From Mucor racemosus (Eukaryota; Mucoromycota; Mucoromycetes; Mucorales; Mucoraceae): a stretch of DNA of 64,000 nt. Position 1 is the first letter of the stretch. Every line of letters starts with the position of its first letter. The translations under genes and the position numbers were made by a program. The DNA lies in assembly GCA_027405735.1 (NCBI GenBank), contig JAPEHQ010000023.1, positions 620,001-684,000 on the forward strand, written 5' to 3'. Under the pieces are notes generated by a model, which saw only the letters and a list, made by a program, of their open reading frames with translations, had not been told where the DNA came from and did not search any database. Shown here piece after piece: positions 11,344 through 22,530 of this stretch.

Positions 11344-12667
11344 TTATTGCTGTTTTTTATTGCTGTAGGAATTCCACACTTTCAATAAATCATTTGCTTG
11401 GTACATTTTTTGCTTTAATTCATAATGCTGATCGTCTGTAACTTTTCTAGATGATAATGACAGATATTTGTTTCTCATGTGAAGATTAAATTCAATCGAA
11501 ATCATGTCAACCATCCATTCATATCCACTGATTTTGCGATCTCGAGTCGATAAAGATACCTTTGGTGAGTAAGCATTGGCATTTTCTGAATTCACCCATG
11601 GACAGTAATTTTTATGCTCTTTTACGAGATCAAATTTCTCTTCATTTTTCATTTGGTAAAAGCCTTTTCTACTGCAACATAATTCACATTCTGCACCAGG
11701 CACTAAAGGATCTAATAATTGCCATCCAAATAATGATAATAAATATGCAGAATTTCTTGTTTCTGTATCTAACGTTTCATCGTCTCCTGCCTGTTGTTGA
11801 AAATGCGCTGCAAGAGTATACACTTTAGATAAGGTTGATTCATCTAATGGATGCTGCAATGGTGGAATCGAGTTATTTTCTTCTATTCCTTGCGGTGAAT
11901 CGTTATTCATTTTATTTTTGTATTCTTGCTGTGATTTGATAAACATTTGAGCATTCTCTTTAAATCTTTTGCCACCCTCTTCTAGTGTTTGAATGGGAAA
12001 GTTATAAGTTACATCTTCATCAGGCCCATTTCTCCATTGACAACTCTCTGCATGGCAATTAATTAATCCTTCTTTATAAATCTTTGTAACTTGTTTGACT
12101 CGAGAAAGGTTAGTATCTTATTTGAAAAGCAACGAATTTAGATATTTTACCTTTTGGATTATCGATATTGGGGTCAAAGGTAATAACAAACATTTTACTG
12201 TGGCAATCATCACATTGCAAAATACAGGTTTTTGGATCTGATTTTCCCACCAAGTGAGTATCTCTCCATCCGTATTTTGTACAGTCAAGAGCAGTAAATG
12301 GTCGCTTTCTATGCTGAAATCTGGGAGAATAAGAATTTAAACGACTGAAAAAGAGTGTTCTCTTTTCATCTAATAAAGCTGCCCTTGCTGCTGCTGCCTC
12401 TGCTTGATCCTTTTCGATTTGTTGTCTTTTGGCACTAATTCTAGAGCAATAGATTTTAGTTTCTCTTCTTTATTCTTCATACAAATATGAAACTTACTCT
12501 TTCTCTGTGTCTTGTTCTGTAATAGCTGTGAATGGACGTTTTGTCTTTATCATTGGGCCCAAACCAGCTTCAGATCTAATTTTTTTAATAAGTTCGCGGA
12601 CGTTTGAAGCTTCGTTTGCTAATTGATCATCGTTGCTAATATCTTGTGAATCGTTCGAGGTATCCAT
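11344..12667 (-). CDS. C3HC-type zinc-finger protein (NIPA/ZC3HC1, Rsm1-like)
   Basis: Three exons: 12667-12498, 12434-12151 and 12098-11344, giving 402 aa. The intron before exon 3 carries a perfect TACTAAC branch site. The N-terminal BIR-like C3HC finger is CTKYGWRD ... CILQCDDC ... EGLINCHAESCQWR (about residues 105-190). A second related module reads GWQLLD...CELCCSRKG ... HKNYCPWV (about 275-325). The family includes human NIPA/ZC3HC1, which docks at the nuclear basket and was described as an F-box-like protein, and fission yeast Rsm1, linked to mRNA export. A nuclear-envelope role here is inferred from the family only. A Lys/Glu/Ala-rich helix (AKRQQIEKDQAEAAAARAA) links the N-terminus to the first finger. 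Confidence 0.85.
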
Positions 12668-12927
12668 AATGTTTATTTGTTTTATTTTGTAATGAGAAAA
12701 GTGAATTAAAATTATGAACGCGAGAAGACTTTATCTCTCAGCAAACTTTCTGAATTGCACAATGTGATTGGGCAACTGCTAGTTGAAATGTGCAGGTTCC
12801 TTCCTCTTCACAATCTAACACTGCGCAAAACTACCATATAAATTATATTTACAGACATATTAGACAAGACGATGTTGACTTGAGTATTTTCTGTAGCCTG
12901 TCTATTGTTAAATTGATTCATAATTTT

Positions 12928-12962
<35 letters not shown>

Positions 12963-14304
12963 ACTTCGGAAATGTGCCTTCTAGATATATAATGAACTTC
13001 ACATCATTTTCTTTAGAAGCATCAGTATCCAAGCTAGAGATTCAGAGTATACAAATACTATAATGTTTTAGACATTAGCACCCCTTGACTTGTAAGATAA
13101 GCAGAATGCTGTCTAAAAAATCAGTTTAGAAACAGTTAAAAATCATACACCTTCATTTGTTAACTAATGAAAAAAATATATCAGTGATAAATAAATGTGT
13201 TTTTGTAAGAAATCACTTACAGGCTCATAAAGCATTCCAGACAAGCTCCTTAAAGCATGCGAATTAAATTGTGCTTAGTTCAGAACAATTCCTCAGAATA
13301 CCTTTCAAATGCACCAGCCCTTGAGGGAAAAAACCTTTAGATCTTGAGTAAATAACACCAGTCTTGAAAAAAACACCAGCATTGAGCCAAAAAGAAAGGC
13401 CACAAGCTTAAAAAAAACCTTCTCCAAAAGGTAGCAGGAGGGGAAAAAACCTTATGATCACGCAGAAGCAGTAGATACACCATCATAATAGCAAACCTTG
13501 AAGCGCAATAACCACGAGAGTTTTAAAAACAATGCTCAAGTAAAGACACATAGGGACAGAGAGAGAGAGAGAAGTCTTGTAGTCCTTGAATAGCAATACA
13601 GGATGCTCGGGTAATATTGTACCTTTTCATGAGTAAATGTTCCCTTTGAGACATCTTTTAGATGTGATACTTATATTTGCTCTTCTTTTCATGAGAGCAG
13701 AACCGTAGGTCTACAATAAACAGATATTTAAAGTATTTAAAGTAATCAATATTTACACATACCAATGTTCAAATTATAAAGTAATTTCAATATTGAAACA
13801 GAAGAAGCAGAATATATGGAAAGAAAGAAGGAAATGAAAAGATGGTTAAAAAAAATCTCTTCATCATTCCATTTATAATGCAAAGAAAAATGGTAAATTG
13901 CATTAACCCATGATACGAATGTTTGAAAGCACAAGCCATGCTCTATATTTTATTGAATATTCAAAGAATTATGTAAGGGCTAGAAAGAAATGATTATTTG
14001 TTTTGTTTATAGTGAAAATAACCGCAAGGTAATATTGTCTGTCAATAATATTACATTGTACTTTTTCAGTTTTATTATTTTGGACATAAGCTCAATTTAA
14101 ATATTTATCATAATAAACAACTAGCATTTAGAAACAATACTTTATTCGTTCAAAAATTACTCACAATTTTTACGAATTTGCATTCTCGCTTTGTCTAGAC
14201 TTTATTTTTACTTTGTCTCAATATATAACTATAATCGTTCAAAATTCAGTTGAAAATCGTCTAAATATTTTCCTGAAATGTCTAAATTTCAAGTGGAAAT
14301 ACTG
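12668..14304. other. gene-free stretch with long poly-A tract
   Basis: No coding region is supported. It contains a run of about 30 A (12930-12959) and a patch of short degenerate repeats with CACCAG/CCTTGA words around 13300-13450. It then grades into AT-rich sequence before R1 copy B. Confidence 0.5.
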
Positions 14305-15230
14305 TATTAAAAAGTATGTTGACTGAGTTCCAAAATCGATTTGTTGTTAAATCGACCTGAAAATGATGCAAAAATCAAAATTGTTCAATAGCTCATGAAC
14401 TGCAAAGTAAGTTGGACTAACGTATTAAATAATTTTTGTGAAGTTTTAAATTTTGCATTCATCTAAAAAAAATTCAGACAAACGTTTCACATTAAATTTT
14501 GCGTAAAATACGATTAAAATTTTGGAGGTTTTTTGAATATACACATCACTTTTTATAAACATAATTTCAATATAAATATTTTCTATAATACGTAGCAGCA
14601 TTATCTATTGATCGAGCTATTGCTGAATCTTCTAACTGCATTTTTCATAGAGGAAACCAGATTTTTGTCTAAAACTTTTTCAGATTCAGAATTTGGGATA
14701 AGGGTATATAAGGGAAAAATGGAAGCTAGAAATGAAGGTGTATTTTTGTGCACAGTTTTGAGGATATCTCCACGAAAAATTAATATTTTGAAAAAAACTA
14801 AATTGGATACGAAAGAGCTCATTGCGCTTGATGACATGAATGTAAAAAAATGCCACTTAATCTGACGAATATTTTGAAATCGACTACAAATATGCCAAAA
14901 AAATGAAAAAAAAAATAAAAATGCTCAGAATTTTTTTATACTCAAATATGTTATAGAATACTTTAAAACAAGTAAGTTTTGTTATTAGGACGTTTTAATA
15001 TAGCTTAATTTTTAGTAGAGATATGAGGGCCCAAAGTTTTCAATTATTACCAGTGAAATACGTGTAAAATCTGAAACATTAGTACAGAAAAAGTTATATC
15101 AACTGCAAAAAATAGGATATTTTTGGATACTTATTTGTAGATTAAAGTTGTACATCGCAGGTACATGGTCATATAATTTTTTTATGGTGCTATTTAATGG
15201 AACAAAAGTAGAGCAGCGATGGAAATTAAG
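14305..15230 (+). repeat. R1 dispersed repeat, copy B (5'-truncated)
   Basis: It matches R1 copies C and D from the 'actgagttccaaaatcgatttgtt' region onward, and copies E and F on the opposite strand. The open frame 14608-14865 (IRVYKGKMEARNEG, ISPRKINILKKTKL, LDDMNVKK) corresponds to frames in copies E and F. The first 500 bp of the full element are missing. Confidence 0.85.
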
Positions 15231-15503
15231 ATCTATATATTCTTTTTTATTTAAAGAAAAAGCATGTAATGATAGTAGATTTTCTGATATATACAACATC
15301 AAGTCAATAATTAATGCGTACATGAATGATTAACATATATAAAACTAAATCCAAATATATATAGTATATATTTCTGTTATGGGCAATATCATATTTTATT
15401 TAAATTGATCCTGTTTTCTTGTATGTATATGATTTAAAGAAATAAATTAAGGGAAAAAAGCCTTTTATTATTCTTTCTTGGCCCCTTAGTTAGAGTTAGT
15501 GGT

Positions 15504-16618
15504 TTAGGCAGAAAAAGGAACATTGGTTTCATGGGGCAATTCACCAGTAGGAGTACCTGAAGGTTTAGCACCAGATGGTTTAGCACTTCTAGGCTTACCA
15601 GAAGGCTTTGATCCGGAGGGTTTAGCGCCTGTGGGTTTGGCACCTGTGGGCTTGGCACCTGTTGGTTTGGCAGGTTCAGAGGACTCATGGTCATTGCTTC
15701 TCTTTTCAATAGAAACGGAAGGTTTAGCTCCACTAGGTTTGCCAGAAGGTTTAGCTCCAGTAGGGACAGCACCACTAGGCATATCAGAAGGTCTTGATCC
15801 AGTAGGCTTTGCGCCTGAAGGTTTGGCACCTGTGGGCTTGGCACCTGTTGGTTTGGCAGGTTCAGAGGACTCATGGTCATTGCTTCTCTTTTCAATAGAA
15901 ACGGAAGGTTTAGCTCCACTAGGTTTGCCAGAAGGTTTAGCTCCAGTAGGGACAGCACCACTAGGCATATCAGAAGGTCTTGATCCAGTAGGCTTTGCGC
16001 CTGAAGGTTTGGCACCTGTGGGCTTGGCACCTGTTGGTTTGGCAGGTTTAGAGGTTTCTTTACTTTCACGTCTCTTTTCAACAGAAATGGAACGTCTAGC
16101 ACCACTAGGTTTAGCACCACTAGGCTTACCGGAAGGCTTTGATTCGGTAGGCTTTGCACCAGTGGGTTTAGCTCCTGTAGGCTTTGCACCAGTGGGTTTA
16201 GCTCCTGTAGGCTTTGCAGTTTCAGGCTCTTCGTTACTTCTCTTCTTTTTGGATGAAGGAGATGCATACTAAATAAATACAATTATGGACGTTTAAATAA
16301 ATGTAGTATATATTAATGAAATATTACAAGTTACCTTGACACAAATGGAATCACCCTCTTTTACAGTTGAGCAATCAAATTGAGAGTTAAGATCCTTATT
16401 CCATTGCTTGAGATGAGTTTCAGTGATGCCATATTTAGTAGCGATTGATTGACAGGTATCGCCAGAGGTTACTATATTAATGTCAGTCAAAATGATTGAT
16501 CAAAAAAATCCATCAATGAAAACAAACCAGAATATTTTTCTTCGCAAACTTGAGTAGTAGCTGCCTCAGTTAAAGCCAAAACGGAAAGGAGAGATGCTGC
16601 GACGAGTGAGAGTTTCAT
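15504..16618 (-). CDS. secreted LysM protein with Kex2-type Pro/Gly/Lys repeats
   Basis: Three exons: 16618-16528, 16471-16335 and 16268-15504, giving 330 aa. Residues 1-19 are a clear signal peptide (MKLSLVAASLLSVLALTEA). A single LysM domain follows (about 28-76: VTSGDTCQSIATKYGIT, LKQWNKDLN, VKEGDSICVK), with the cysteines seen in fungal LysM effectors and cell-wall proteins, which bind chitin or related glycans. The remaining 250 residues are PTGAKPSGAKP-type repeats containing a near-identical 62-aa unit. Within them, dibasic sites (KKKR-SNEE, EKRR-ESKE, EKR-SNDH twice) recur just before acidic SNDHESSEP-like starts, the layout of Kex2-processed repeat proteins. The product is probably exported to the wall or medium, perhaps cut into several peptides; that is inference. 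Confidence 0.85.
15661..16032 (-). repeat. tandem 186-bp repeat in the LysM gene
   Basis: Two almost identical 186-bp units (15661-15846, 15847-16032) encode 62 residues each, with diverged partial units on both sides. The period is a multiple of three, so unit gain or loss keeps the frame. Confidence 0.9.
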
Positions 16619-16670
16619 ATTGATAAAAATGATAATGATAATTCAAACTGAAAGCAATAAATCATTGGCC

Positions 16671-16678
16671 TTTATATA
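16671..16678 (-). promoter_or_regulatory. TATA box of the LysM gene
   Basis: The minus strand reads TATATAAA, followed by GGCC, 53 bp upstream of the ATG. The match and spacing are good. Confidence 0.55.
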
Positions 16679-17443
16679 TGCGTTAATGCAAGAATAGAGC
16701 CAAGCAATATTAAATGAAATATGGTAGTGTACAGTACATAATTTAGTTTAATTTAATTACAGCATCTTCGTTTATAATAGAGCCTCGGTCCATCCATCAA
16801 TTGCCAAGAGGGAGGTGCATATATTGGTTTGATGTATATTATTTAGTTGATCTAATTTATCTTGATTGTGGAATACTTCTGTTTTTAGCCATTGTGTGCC
16901 AGAAGATAAATATAAATGACGCTCTACGGCATATGAAATTGATAAATATAACCAATTGGAGGACAGGTTCAAGCAACTCAAACTAATCCAGACATTCATT
17001 TGACGTTACTGGATCCGCCAAATTCTCTTGGCTCAGAATATGTGGAGATCCACCTCGGATTGATGGTAATATATATATATATATATATTTGCCGAAATCC
17101 GTTGATATGTCAAGTTTCACAAAGTAAAATATGTGGATAATTTGAGTAAAATTAAATTGCAAAATATTAAAACAGTATCCTAGATGTCTGCAAAACTTGA
17201 ATCTTGCGAGTATAATAAATTGCTTTGGGGGATTTTATAAAAGATAGATCGTAGCGTCAAGGTATTATACCAATACTGACTATATAATGAGAATAAAAAA
17301 GTTATTTTTTAAGTTCTATTGCGCTATATGTTTTTCAGTGTAAGGCATAATATGTATTTCATTTCATTTACTACCAATTGAATACACATACAGAATGATT
17401 TGATGTTACATTCTTTGTCTTGTAAACCATATATAATACTTCG
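16679..17443. other. gene-free stretch upstream of the LysM gene
   Basis: No supported gene. It has an (AT)n tract near 17070-17088 and short open frames on both strands without motifs. Confidence 0.4.
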
Positions 17444-17760
17444 TTATCTATATTCAGTACTGTACATATCTTCTTCATCCTTCTTGAGAATATCATAATC
17501 AAAGGTAGAGTAATCAGCAAAGCCATCAATGGGGGCATTTTTATGTCTGAATCCTTGATATGTCTCTGTTAAGAACTATGTAGCTGTATAATCAAGAGAC
17601 AAAACGTCTGCCTTGGCAATTGCCGTTTCTGGCCACTCATACATGCTCTTCAAGGAGCCATTACCAGTGTTCAACCCGTATACCAGTCAATCTAATACTG
17701 GAATTTTTTCTAATAACACTGCTTTCTGTACAAGAAACGGAGATAGGAACAGCAGCGATG
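17444..17760 (-). pseudogene. fragment of an unidentified protein-coding gene with in-frame stops
   Basis: Reading the minus strand to a natural-looking stop at 17444-17446 gives a convincing protein-like segment: NTGNGSLKSMYEWPETAIAK, then ADVLSLDYTAT, a TAG stop, FLTETYQGFRHKNAPIDGFA, and a final acidic DILKKDEEDMYSTEYR. A second in-frame stop lies near 17687. Local G+C is clearly above the flanks and amino-acid use is balanced, unlike chance frames here. I do not recognise the family. A decayed 3' end of a duplicated host gene fits best. Confidence 0.5.
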
Positions 17761-17928
17761 CTTACTTTACCGATTGATTAAAGCTAGCAAGTACAAATTA
17801 ATAATAGAATTGTTACACTTGATTAATATAGTGATTTGTGTTATGCTCGGAAGGTTCAAGATTCCGTAAGTATCTTAAGCAAGAGTATAAATTCAGGTCT
17901 TGAAGAATTTATTCTTCATTACAAGTGA

Positions 17929-17956
17929 TAATATATATATATATATATATATATAT
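17929..17956. repeat. (AT)14 microsatellite
   Basis: An uninterrupted AT dinucleotide run in gene-free DNA. Confidence 0.95.
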
Positions 17957-19209
17957 ACTGTATATATGAAAAAGAAATTAATCCATAGCAATACAAAAGA
18001 ATAAACAGTGAAGCCCAAAAATAGACCTAAAGCAGCCTTGATTTTTATACGATTTTTTCAGTTTATATGCTGATCGAACCTCTTTTTTTTTCTTCTTTTG
18101 AAAACCCGGGATTTGTAGAGCATATATTATCTTTAAAATGAGCTCTTAATATTTATTCCTTGCTTTTGAATAGAAGCTATGTATTTTGACTATTGAAAAC
18201 TCTCTAGTTGGATATTTTAGGGAATTTCGTGCGGGACTAAAAACAAAACTGCATTATAGATATGGTATATCTAATAAAAACGAGCGATAAATTGTATAAT
18301 TTGGATTAGCTATGATGATTAAAAAATACTGTAAAATACATCATTTAATGTAGTAGTGAAAAAGGCTGGTGCTAGAACACATTGATCTGCCTTTCATTCT
18401 CTTCAAAATTTAAAATACATGAAATCAGCGCAGTTGACAGTTGGTAGCTCATATCTTACTTTATTGATTACTCCTTCAAAATCTATATTTTTTGAAACTC
18501 CAAAAACAGCCAGTGATTAAAGTTGTGCACTATTTGTTTTATTCTTAAAAGCTGACCATTTAATGAAACAGTTCAATTGAAAAGTTTACGATTCTGGTAA
18601 TTTTTTTTTTGGAGGCCCGTTTGATCTATCAGAACTAGGAGTTACCGAGTTGTCAATTTAGAGTATCTGTCAAAACATCATGTTTAACGTGCAAATCACA
18701 CAATGCTGCATTTTATGCACTTATCATCATGTTAATATTCAATGATAGAAGCATAATTACATTATATTTACACAATATCCATATTATGTTCATTTTCACA
18801 ATACATTACTACCATTTACATTTAATACATTATATATATTTATTTGACTAGTACATATAAACCCTCTTTTTAAGCTCATATATAATAAAACAATACTTTT
18901 TCATTTGAATAATTTCTATATGTTTAGCTTTTGATAATTCACTGACGTTTTTGGAACAAAGATGTAGAACATGTTGTACTACAAATTTGATTTTACACAA
19001 AAAGGGAGTTTACTTCTTAATTTCGGTAGCTGTATGGCCATATATGCTGGTTTTGGCTGATTTAATGGTATTTTTAATTTGAAATTGTGTGTGGAAGCAT
19101 AAACCCCATTTGAAAAAAGTGGACACTTGAACCCTACAATTTAACCAGCATATCAATGCAATAATAGAACTTTAATTATTGAAACTTACAGTTGTTTTAA
19201 TACATGTTT
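17957..19209. other. gene-free AT-rich stretch
   Basis: No gene, RNA or recognisable element was seen. It has scattered T-runs and short non-conserved open frames. Confidence 0.45.
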
Positions 19210-19800
19210 TAAAGCTTTTGCTCCATTTGGGTCAATCCTCATTGATTTCCAGCATTTTTCCAACCATTTTATTTTTTCGAGGCAGAGAAAAAGGGATTTT
19301 TTTCAAAAACGTGTGCTGAAATTCTTCAAAAACAGTTGTTAGCTAATGAAATCAAGATATGTTATTTGTATATCCATAGTGCATTATGTGCAACTTCAAA
19401 ATTTAATTTCGAACCATTATTTGATTTTATAAAAATTTCCAAAAAATATCTAAAACAACCTATACAATATAGTTTAAGCAAGTGCGTATTTTCATTTTCC
19501 CAATTCTACAACAGCGTGGGGAGACTGAAGCTTTGCAATTATATGGATCAATACCAAACTTACCTACTATTGCAGCGAGAGCTCATTTTAATACATATTC
19601 GGCGAGAGCTGGTGCGCTTACTGACCTTAGTAGATGTAAATAGCGGGTAACCAATTTGTTATTCAAACTTGCAGAATGCTCAATGACCAATGACCCATGG
19701 ATGCTGATAACTGAAATATTTTTAGTATCTACCCATATCTATTATACCCATGGCAGATTACTTGGATGAGTATTCATTATAGATGATCGTTAACATGCAC
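19210..19800 (+). repeat. R2 dispersed repeat, copy 1
   Basis: About 590 bp is related to 44780-45345 in the same orientation. Shared blocks include 'gaaatcaagat(a/g)tgttatttgtatat', 'atttgattttataaaaatt' and 'gataact(g)' near the 3' part. Divergence is substantial (roughly a third of bases by eye). It does not encode a stable frame; the 104-codon frame here is broken in the other copy. Confidence 0.65.
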
Positions 19801-20323
19801 AAAGTTTACAATAAATATTGTTGCAAGAAGAAATGTATAATTTAATAAAGAAACTTGTTAAATTAAATCACGCACAAAAACTTAAAATAATCTTTATTTA
19901 ATATCAATAATTTGTCCAGTTTATATACAAATTCTATGTTACATTTATCCGTTAGATCAGTATTGGATCGATTATATCTTTCTGACATTCCATGTCAGAT
20001 CAATCTATTTACATTAGTAACACAGCACATTTAAGTAGAGCTTATTTCATACAGCTAAGTCCAACAAGTAGATATGTCTCAGTCTCACATATCCCATTTC
20101 CTGGATCTTACTTTAGAACAATAAGAACAATCAAGAATAATGTTGCCATAGATCAGTTATCTGACTTCTTATCAATAAGGATTACAAAACAAAAGGTTCA
20201 TTATCATACAAATAACCGGTGGATGCAACAATCGTATTTAAATTGTTTTCAATAAAAGTGCGCAGTGAGCTATATACGCATTTTGGCAATAATTTTCTCG
20301 ATACACAACATGTTATGGAGCTT

Positions 20324-22140
20324 GCCCTTTGAGATCATCGCGCAAAGGTGTGTACCGACTACCGACTCTCATGTAAAACTGAACGTTATTAGGTTCGGAA
20401 TTCGACGAGATAGGGTTTTCGTTGTCTGTTTTCTTACGGTTTGTAGTAAACTACATATACCAAGTTTGTTTAGTAATCAAATTGATCTTAGTCAACATCT
20501 AAGATCTTCTAATAACTTTAAATCACACAAAACTTTAAAATGTCAAATTGTACCACTGGTACTTCAAAACTAGGAACTAAACCATGAAGATCTTGCGTCA
20601 AGATCTTATTACTGTATTATTAATAGAATTAGAAAATAGTATATATATCACAAAGGTTATGGTAATCCATAAACCTTTGCTTTTACTTTATATCTTAAAT
20701 AAATTTCAAAGAGTTATTAATTGTAGCCGTAACGCGTTTTTTGTTTAATTACTATTTTTGTAGCACGGGTGTAATAAAAAAGTAGGTTTCAAATGTTTTT
20801 CGAATCGTTTCGCCCAATATTGTGTCCAATTATGTCAAATTTTCAAAGACGATAAACCTTCCCTCTATGAGCCATTGATATCTGTCCAAAAATAGAAGAG
20901 CTAATATCATATATAAATTTATTGGTCCAATATTGACCAAATAAACGTAAGATCGATTATAAAAATATAGCATCTAAATTGAATTACAAATTTTTTGTAT
21001 TTACAAGACAGATTCAATCAACAGCTACTCAGTATTTTATTTTTCAGCAAAAAATATTGATTTTTCATCGAGATAATCAAAATAATAGTTCTCAGTACAG
21101 CATGAAGTATATGCTAACTGAGTTCCAAAATCGATTTGTTAAATCGACTTGAAAATGATGCAAAAATCAAAATTGTTCAATAGCTCATGAACTGCAAAGT
21201 AAGTTGGACTAGCTTATTAAATAATTTTTGTGAAGTTTTACATTGTGCATTCATCTAAAAAAAATTCAGACAAACGTTTCACATTAAATTTTGCGTAAAA
21301 TACGATTGAAATTTTGGAGGTTTTTTGAATATACACATCACTTTTTATAAAAATAATTCAAATATAAATATTTTCCATAATACGTAGCAACATGATCTAT
21401 CAATCAAGCTATTGCGGAATTTTCTAGCTGCATTTTTCGTAGAGGAAACAAGGTTTTTATCGATTTTTTTTTCAAATTCAGAATTTGGGATGAGGGTATA
21501 TAAGGGAAAAATGGAAGCTAGAAATTAAGGCATCTCTTTGTGCACATTTTTAAAGATATCTCCACGAAAAATCAATATTTTGAAAAAAACTAAATTAGGT
21601 CCGAGAGAGCCCAACGAGCGTGATGACATGAATTTTAAAAAAATGCTGTTTAATTTAACGAATATTTTGAAATCTACTACAAAAAGGTAAAAAAAAACAA
21701 AAGAAAATAAAAATGCTCAGAAATTTTTTATACTACAACATGTTATAGAGTACCTGAAAACAAGCAAGTTTTGTTATATGACGGTGTTAGTGTAGCTTAA
21801 TTTTTAGTAGAGATATGAAGGCCCAAAGTTTTCACTTTTTACAAGTGAAATACGAGTAAAAATCTGAAACATTAGCACTGAAAAAGTTCTATCAACTGCA
21901 AAAAATAGGATATTTTTGGATACTTATTTGTAGATTAAAATTGAACATCGCAGGTACATTAGTATATAATTTGTTCTTGGTGTTATTTAGTGAAAAAAAA
22001 AGTTGAGCAGAGATGGAAAATGAGGCCCAGTTTCTAAGGAGAAAGCGGAAAAGTTTGCTTGCTTTTGAGTTTTTCGTGGGATATAAAACAGGTAGCATAA
22101 TGCGGCCAATTCACATCTGCTTAACAGTGTTTAAGGTATA
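20324..22140 (+). repeat. R1 dispersed repeat, copy C (full length, interrupted)
   Basis: This shares its start ('gccctttg.gatcatcg') and its end ('taaggtata') with copy D at 50.9-52.4 kb. With copy D it defines a family of about 1.5 kb. A 324-bp LTR-like insertion (20442-20765) splits its first part. Sequence is collinear with copy D otherwise. No terminal inverted repeats or obvious target duplications were seen, so the element class is unknown. Confidence 0.8.
20442..20765. mobile_element. probable solo LTR inside R1 copy C
   Basis: This 324-bp segment is absent from R1 copy D at the same place. It starts TGTAGTAAAC, ends TTTTTGTAGCA, and is flanked by CGGTT (20437-20441) and CGGGT (20766-20770), a 5-bp target duplication with one mismatch. 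TG...CA ends plus a 5-bp duplication are typical of LTR retrotransposons; no internal coding region is present. Confidence 0.55.
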
Positions 22141-22530
22141 TATTAGAACCGTTTGTTTTGCGGTTATTCATAAAAAAGATGATGCCCTTTGGTTGTGCAA
22201 AGCAAAAAAATTAGCAGCTTTTTTTTTACCGTTCAATAGAAAATAAACGATACACATAATTTTGACAATTCATGGAATACAAAGAGTTTTGCGTTATGAA
22301 ATATTCTATTATAAATATCTGTGTAAAAGTTGATTTGTATATTATAAATAAAATTCTAAAAGCATATCTCAAAATGTAGCTGTGTTTTCAATCAATTCTT
22401 CTTTGCAGAAATCTGAAGTGCATGAAAAACTTTATTTTATAGATTTATATCACATTTGCATAACAATAAACGTGTACATAAATTTTGAAATTATGAAATT
22501 ATTTATTAATTAAAATTACATTAAGTATGA
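22141..22530. other. gene-free stretch downstream of the Ser-rich gene
   Basis: The 3' flank of the minus-strand Ser-rich gene; AT-rich, nothing recognised. Confidence 0.4.

Noticed and set aside
15523..16272. 249-codon plus-strand open frame
   Set aside because: Antisense shadow of the Pro/Gly/Lys repeats of the LysM gene; low-complexity LAPVGLAP text.
15434..16282. 282-codon minus-strand frame rich in Leu/Pro/Gln
   Set aside because: Shifted-frame shadow of the LysM gene repeat exon; the spliced frame continues the signal peptide and LysM domain instead.
16760..17060. Possible Tc1-like transposase remnant (LLDPPNSLGSEYVE on plus strand)
   Set aside because: Only a few residues fit the LDLPPxSPDLNPIE pattern, and flanking text does not match.
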